Below, piece by piece: positions 57,139 through 64,000 of a DNA stretch of 64,000 nt. Position 1 is the first letter of the stretch. Each line of letters starts with the position of its first letter. The stretch is from Lojkania enalia. Its lineage: Eukaryota > Ascomycota > Dothideomycetes > Pleosporales. Position numbers and translations under genes: made by a program. The stretch spans positions 319,228 to 383,227 of the forward strand of contig ML986594.1 of the NCBI GenBank assembly GCA_010094045.1. Direction: 5' to 3'. The notes under the pieces were generated by a model that saw only the letters and a program-made list of their open reading frames with translations, was not told where the DNA came from and ran no database searches.

Positions 57139-60100
57139 CCTAGTTCAGTTGTATCAATGAACCAATTCGTCGCCTTGCATTGCAAGCGAGAAACAGCCTC
57201 CTCATTTGGCCATCGCGTCTCTACCCACGATTCATGTCCATATGCACCCGCATTCTAGCGTCACATCCTCCTTCCCAATCTACACGACCCTCAAAAACGA
57301 GAGTCTCACGTTTTTTTCGTAAAGCCTCGGTTGCCGCTACTTATATCAGTGTACATATATATTCTCTGAAACTGTCGTGCTTATTAATTGTTTCATGAAG
57401 CCGCGTCGTCTTTTTTCTGCAACGGCCAATGTATTTCTCTACCTTCCCTTCTGCACGTCTTACTGCAAAGGTTCGACGGACCGCTGCCACGTTGTGACGG
57501 TACCTGCTTCGCATTAACGTCAGTTTTCGTACCATGGTAGGGGTCAGGTTGGTCATGAGTCGGGTGGGGCTAGACCTCAGCCGTTAGGCAAATTGCTTTT
57601 GCGATGGACGTTTGTGATGAGGGCGCCGGCAACGTGAAGGGCGTTGGGTTATTGCGTAATAAAGTTTCGGAGCGGAGTGTCATAGGCTTGAGCAGGTGGT
57701 ACGGAAGCGAGTCTATTGCTTTTCGAAGTGTAATCGTCGAGTTACATCAACGATTCTCCTAACCCCTCATCCTTGGGCACGACGGTGGAAAAGATACTAT
57801 CGTAATGTTCAATGCCATGCTGCATATAGACAGGATACCCTCGTCTTCGCAGAGGATGATGCGTTTGCTCGCGTAGTTTTTGCAACGGTGGATTTTTTTG
57901 GCTTCGGCTCCCCAGCTTGGTGTGAGATCTTCAAGCCCCGGCTCGGCATTTTCATGCGTTGATGGGAGGCTTTTTCAGCAGATGCATTCTAGACACTGCA
58001 CTACTGTAAGAATCGTATGTTGTCTGCAAGGTGTTTTGCGGTTTGTGGACTGGAATATGCAAGAATGTGATATGCGTTCGCAGTTGTGGGGAGGATTGAT
58101 GCTTACACTCCGTTGGACACACCGCCTCATGGTTGTTATGAAGAGCTGGGTTCCGTGTGAAATTTACTATTGGGTTTTGTTCCTCGCATCTCATATCCAT
58201 AATCATGTTTGTTTATATCTAGCTAGGATTAATATCAATCCATAGTGCAGATAAGATCCTCCCGCAGGCAGTTCAGTAGGGTGACTATCCTCGACAAGGA
58301 ACGCCTACTTCGCGCAGTAGTCGCGAAGTAGAGATACGTCGAGATGCAATCTTTTGATCATAGGGACCATGGACGTTGGGAACTCTCCGGAAAAGACCGA
58401 CTTGCAATCTGTTAAGAAGGCAAAGATCATGGTTCGTCTGTGGGTTGCACGAAACCAATCAACATGGCTCTATTCGACAACTATTGCTGGAAGCTCTCGA
58501 ACTATGGCACCCTTGTTCTTCCTCCGTATTACGTGCGCAAGATCCCTATACTATAGTTAGACTTACCGTCCGAACGAGGATACCCTCTACCTACTATCCG
58601 CGACGTCACTCAGTCCTACCACTGAAACTACACGACCCCCATTCACAATTATGAAAGAATCGATCCCAATTTACATGATATAGAAACGTGCTTCGACACG
58701 AGTATTCGAAATTCGGAATGAGAACACCGCCAGAAAAACCGCAGTGTTCCAACTCTTCAACACGAAAATCAGGCCCAAGACTCTTGCTGCTCGTTTGAAG
58801 AACTCTACCTCCTCTTTGGATATCTATGGCCCTGGTTGCTTGGTAAGGGTATTCTTTTGCCCTTCTGATTACTTTTCTGGTATAATTTCGTACCTAAGTC
58901 CCTCGATGCACTCTACGGTCGTCACTTCCATATCTTGCAACGCGATTGCGCTTTCCCGCTTCCACACTGCCACTTCCACGATAACGTACCAACGCCCTCG
59001 ATCACTGCCCCTCTACGCAAATTTCAGCCTCCCAAAAACCAGCACCGTTTCTTACCAACCAAACCCCGCCATCCCCATCCCAATCCGTCCACAACAAAAC
59101 CAAAACCAATCGTGACACTACGCCCTTCCTCCCTAGCCCTACCGCCTACGTCTCAAAATCAGCAGAAAAAAATTCCACGTAAAAGGGTATATCGATACTT
59201 GAAAACAACCTGAACGATCCGCAGCCCCCCTACCAAAAACAAATACCCCGAATCCGCAAACTAGATCCAGAGCACCAAACCCATATACGCAAAAACACAG
59301 TAAATATATAGAAACAATAGACTCCTGGACAACTCGGATATTTGCGGAATTCGGGTTTTGTGCAAATACGCGTGGATGGGATTCCATCGGGAGGAAGTTG
59401 GTGGAACATACCTTGTTGGGCTCACATCGGAGGTTTTCGCGAGGAGAGGTGGTAAGATGGTGACCGCGGTATCTAGTTTATACTCGGTATCCACGAGGAA
59501 TTAGGAGGCGGATTGGCAGGTTCATTACGATTTTCGCATCGCGCGTGAGTTCATGCCCGGTGCGAGATTCGACGGTAAAGGGACAGATCACTGAAATTTA
59601 GGAACCGGAGATTGCGGCGGTTTTGGTATGCTAGATCACGTTGCCAATGTGTAGATAAACCTAGATAGTGAAGAAAATCATGGGGATAATGAATGTGAGC
59701 GTAGTGCTTAGGATAGAAGCTACCGTACGAGCAAAACCTGCGCTCAAAATCCACATCAACCACATACAGCACAACGAATCCACAACAAATCCCTCACCAT
59801 CTAAATAGCATCTACCTCCCTTCCTCTCCCCTCTACATCCCCTCCCCAAAACTCACACACTCCTCTCCTACAAAGGGTGCCTTCATCGCCCACTCCCAAA
59901 CGCCACTAACTCCTAAGCCCCGATGCACCTTCATGCAATAACACCCCAACTATGCATACCACGTACATGAACCCACAATCTGCCCCCTCCCTTCCCGGGG
60001 GATCTCGTGGAACCGAACCTCGTGGAACCGAGATACCCGGACGATCCGATCTGGAGGTTCTGTATGCGGTTCTCGATTTGGACGGCGCGGATGCGGGGGT

Positions 60101-63100
60101 ATGACTCGCTGGTCGACGTCGGTTGAGGGGTGAGAGAGTATCAGCGGCGGACGGGAAGGGAGATGAGGGAGAGCGAATGTAGCAAGGGGAAGTGTATGGG
60201 ATTGTGGGTGGTTGGAATGGTGGTAGTTTTGGAATCTAGGTGTGTGGGTGGAGAAGGGTTGATGGAATTGGTGTATGAGGATGTTTTGGGGATAATAGTT
60301 AGTATTGCCCTCGCATATCGAATGTATAGCAGTTCGATAGACCAGTCTAGCTCTATGAATCATGAATTCGATTTAATTGGTCAATGGATTCAGTGGAAAG
60401 GGTCCAGAGAAACGCAGAGGCGCGCAAAGAGCAAACATGCCGTTAGCCAGCGAGGGAATAGATCTTTTAGACATAGGCATAGCCAACGATATGCATATTT
60501 TTCTTTCTCGATAGGATAGTGGGGCGCGTATTCGAAAGTGAGCTGCACCAAAATGGCAGGTACTCGAGGTTTGCCCATTGCGGTGCCAGTTCTCGGAACT
60601 AGAGAGAGTTGAGGCTATTGCATGGCTCTTTGGGATCTATAATCAGTTATTCACGTTGAATTGTAGATATTTAAATTAATTTGCGATAATTATAAACGTT
60701 GCTAGCGCAAGTATGCTCGGCCCAATAGTAAGGTGCTAAGGCATCTGAGACCTTCTAGTTACTGGAAGACGAACCTCTGGCGAGGAAGTGAGAGACCCGT
60801 TTGGTGAATCGACCAGGAGTAATACTTTACTGCGAGTAAAGAGCGGGCATCGTAGTAAGTACGGTTCCTATAGGGTGTTGGCGGCTGTGCTTATAATGGA
60901 TTGCCGATGTAAACTTTGTGTCATTCTTCAGGGCCGTTCGTCATAGTGTTTTTATGATCACGGAGTACTGAATTTTAGATGGCTAGAGTACTATCCCATA
61001 GTCGGCAGCGGGTTGGTAACCTGTCTCCAGGCGACTAAGGTAGGTACCTAACTTAATTATAGAATTATTTGGGCAGCCTATATTCTAAAAACATTTTAGA
61101 AAGATAACCGATGGTCAGGTTACAGCCGACTCCGTGCGCCAGTAGTTCGCATTTAGAGGATAGCATACAAAGATATTTCAGTACCACAGAATCTTATCGG
61201 ACTTTTGGGTAGACAATGGGATAAGAAAGTAAATACGACGATCATTCGGGAGCTCCTTCCAACGTTTCCCGCGAGAAGTCGCGTGGTCGTGTGGGGATCC
61301 TGAATGTTGTGCTACGGAGGAGCCGTTGTTGCGACATTTGCTAATCCATGTAGGCTAATGGAACAGCTCGTCCGGATTTCTTCATTGAGGTCTTCCTCCG
61401 CAGTAGCGTGGTATCTTTGAGTGGCGCTATTAAAAGCGCTGATGGCTTGCTGTCGCATGCGATAAACTACCGTAGTCATGATGCCGGAATTTCGCTTGCC
61501 GAGGCTGCAATGCTACGGAGGAGACGGAGCGAAGTTGAAGTTGAAGAGGTCTTAATGGACCCAGGGCGCGAAGCTAACAAAGTCGAAGTCAGAACCTGAA
61601 TCGTGAACTTGAAGAGGCAGCTGATGAACGCCACCTGACTCGCCGATTGTCGACGTGGCTATTAGGCTATAATCAAGCCGACGTTAAGTGGCAGATGTGG
61701 TGAGGTAGTCGGATAGAATCTTGGTACCCTATCAAGATATCTGCATAACCACAGACAGGCCATGGAGCCTTCCCCGCATTTTTCGTGTTGACGCAAGTTT
61801 GCGGACGAGGTGCAGAGCGGTCTAGGCGCGATATTTTGCTCTGTTTGAAACCCTATAGCTCAGCGGATAAACACAGTAAGCAGGGCATGACTACCCGGCT
61901 TGCGCTCATCTGTATGCCGGGAACTGTATAACTGTCCGAGACAGGGGATGCTTCGTGTGGCTGGAAAATGGGCTTATAATACGATGGAATACTGGACATA
62001 CAAGTTTGTGGTAGCGAGGTATTCTTCTTGTAGAGTGGTGTAAGCTATTCTTTATAGCTTGCATTAGTCCAATAGCTATGGTTTCAGAAGTCGAAGGAAG
62101 AGAGTACGGAGCCTATTGTATGAAGCTGAATTACCGACCTTTAGTCCTTGACGACTGTTCTTGGCCTCAGGTGCAGCAGTGTGCATAAAATCTTCGATAT
62201 GGTCTCAATTGCAAAGATAACTATTTCGATCTACCCCGCTTCAAACGCGGAGCTGTAGAAATATCATCCGGCAGTGCAGCAAGGAAATCTCTCCCATGTG
62301 GCCAATAGATGTCGACGGCAACCGCAATGGCACATGAACTGCACTAAGAGTGGGTCAAAAGAAAATGTCTTTTCCTGCAAACTACGAATTACGACATTGC
62401 TGTGAACTAGGCGATTTATAAAGTGATAGGCGCTTGGTGAGCCGGAATGAAGTGCCACGATGGAAAGCTGGGAAAAAGTGGAAGCCTGAAAGTCTTCTGT
62501 TCCTGGCAAAGCCTGGAAGAATAATTGACGCCAGAGCCTTGTCAATAAGCCGGCAGGACTGTCGCGCCCACTGAATTGGAAGTGAGACCTGCCCCTGCCA
62601 TAGCCCGAAGACTAAATTCAGAACGGTATGGAGCTACGGAGGATGTTGGTGATGGCCGCCTGCGCTTGCACTGAAGGAGACGGGACGAAATAGTAGATCT
62701 ATAATCCTATCAGCACTTGATAAAGAAACAGGCAATCTTCAGTGTAGACGAAAACGAAGCGGCGTTAGGGCTTCCTGTGTGATCAATTGCATGTCTAGGT
62801 ATCCTAGTGCTGATCTCCGAGTTGATATCGGCACCAGATGGGGAAGATGTGGCGCGCGGATTGTGGACACAAGCTACAACTACCCTCTGCTTCGAGAGCA
62901 TGGCTCGGCTACCATCTGATCAAGTAGACCTTTGGCCTTATTGATGAAAGGATGGCGGTCAAAGAATGATGATGCTGGATTGCCGCTTCAGGATCAGTTC
63001 TCATGAAGTTCGCCAAGTAACTCCAAGCTAGGTACATGGGTAATGCCTCGCTGCTGCATTTCACACCGCACATTGGACGGATGAGGCGCGGACACGATGG

Positions 63101-64000
63101 ATCTGCCGAAGTCTGTAAAACCTGCCTCGGTGAAGAATTATAAGCCCTCTATGATACGGATTGCAGGAACGACCATGCAGCGGTAATGAAGCGATGAATA
63201 TCACCATTTCTTCGCAGGGGCGTTGATTCAGGAAAGCGGGCATTGCCCTGCTCAATTCTACAACTATAGGTAAGGAGCATTATTATGAAGATGGTTTGTT
63301 GTGAGCTGATAGCCCGGCTCGATAGTAGCGGAAGACTGTGAGGGCCGACGGGAGGAAGCCTTTTGGATAGCTCAGTAGGTAGTCAATGGCTGCAGGGATG
63401 CAGCACAGGCCACTCACTGTTGCGGCGAGTATTAACTCATACGTCTTAGGAGAAATGAGGTTAGACACGATGAGCGATAGGTAGGTGCAGCACTGGAGAC
63501 CCACCGCCCCGATCGAGTCTTTAGATATCAGGCGTGGGTCATCGTACGATGCGGAGTACGTAAGTGTTGGTGTCAGTCCGGCGCGTCTTCGGTCGAGGCA
63601 GGGCAGAGCAGGGCAGAGTAGAGCAGAGCAAAGCAGAGCAGAGCAAAGCAGAGCAGAGCAGTTGTAGCAGATCTTGGAGCGAGAGTATCAACGTTCACGG
63701 GAAGATTTCTATTATGTATTGTGCGACCGGACCATGCTTTGCCCTTGAGTAGTGATCTTCACGTGTTTCATATGCCCCGCAATGTTGGTGAGAACTGGAG
63801 TTGGGCCTGACGGGACTCGGCCACGCTTCGCGTGCCGAATGCAGGTGGTGGCTAGGTGCCTCGCCGGACCCGTCAACGATGCTCTATCAAGGATAACGGG
63901 CTGCAGCTTCATCACCTTTGCACCGAGGAGTCGCCTTGGCAAATCATCAGGAGGGTGGGAGGCTTCCGCTCGCCTCAAATTTGGCTGGGAACTGTCACTG
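57139..64000. other. long gene-free stretch
   Basis: 6.9 kb to the window edge without a supported gene. Open frames are at most about 137 codons and have no recognisable domains. There are pyrimidine-rich stretches near 58.9-59.1 and 59.8 kb and a pentamer repeat at 63.6 kb. No transposase or reverse transcriptase motif was seen. It may be subtelomeric-like or old degraded sequence; neither is shown. Confidence 0.45.
63596..63661. repeat. (GCAGA)n pentamer tandem repeat
   Basis: About thirteen imperfect copies of a GCAGA/GCAAA/GTAGA unit. Reading frames that cross it produce a Glu-Gln-Ser-Arg-Ala-type repeat, which I take as chance coding. Confidence 0.8.

Noticed and set aside
61850..61930. 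tRNA-like A-box words (TAGCTCAGCGGATAA) suggesting a second tRNA gene
   Set aside because: No pairing D stem, anticodon stem or T arm could be assembled around it and no T-run terminator follows.

Overview
The window looks like a chromosome segment from a filamentous ascomycete (Pezizomycotina; a dothideomycete is a guess, not shown). Many short GT-AG introns of 45-60 nt interrupt conserved eukaryotic genes. Transposon relics carry nonsense codons of the C-to-T/G-to-A kind left by repeat-induced point mutation (RIP). Several genes are of fungal-only types. All exon boundaries given here were placed by hand from splice signals, reading phase and family knowledge, and for each spliced gene the exon lengths sum to a whole number of codons.

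Layout. 0.8-6.3 kb: SEC26 (COPI beta subunit) and an LCB4-type sphingoid base kinase, both on +. 6.75-6.9 kb: an initiator tRNA-Met gene whose T-loop is interrupted by 56 nt with perfect GT...AG ends. 7-10 kb: AT-rich, gene-free. 10-11.7 kb: a fungal 14-3-3-like protein (-). 15.1 kb: a small Cys/His-rich protein. 16.9-19.1 kb: a DHA2-type drug/H+ antiporter. 19.2-22.1 kb: a TilS-like tRNA-lysidine synthetase (-) and HSP10 (+), divergent, with a heat-shock element in the shared promoter. 23-25.2 kb: an EF-hand mitochondrial carrier of SAL1 type (-). 26-27 kb: cyclin C. 29.1-29.8 kb: a conserved fungal protein of unknown role. 31.5-36.5 kb: a repeat island with a dead BTB gene, two pogo/Fot-type transposase relics, small nested LTR-like insertions and a copia remnant; an intact UCH deubiquitinase gene sits between the relics. 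38-41.4 kb: RRP42 (-) and an MCH1-like transporter (+), divergent. 45.2-49.4 kb: dipeptidyl peptidase III (-) and a GPI-type GH16 protein (-). 50.5-53.4 kb: a DENN-domain protein (-). 55.8-57.1 kb: BCD1, the box C/D snoRNP assembly factor. From 57.2 kb to the end I see no gene.

Most genes are housekeeping functions: vesicle coat and Rab control, RNA metabolism, mitochondrial protein folding and transport, transcription and peptide turnover. They do not form a pathway cluster. The most unusual object is the interrupted initiator tRNA gene: every initiator identity feature I can check is intact once the intron-like insert is taken out.
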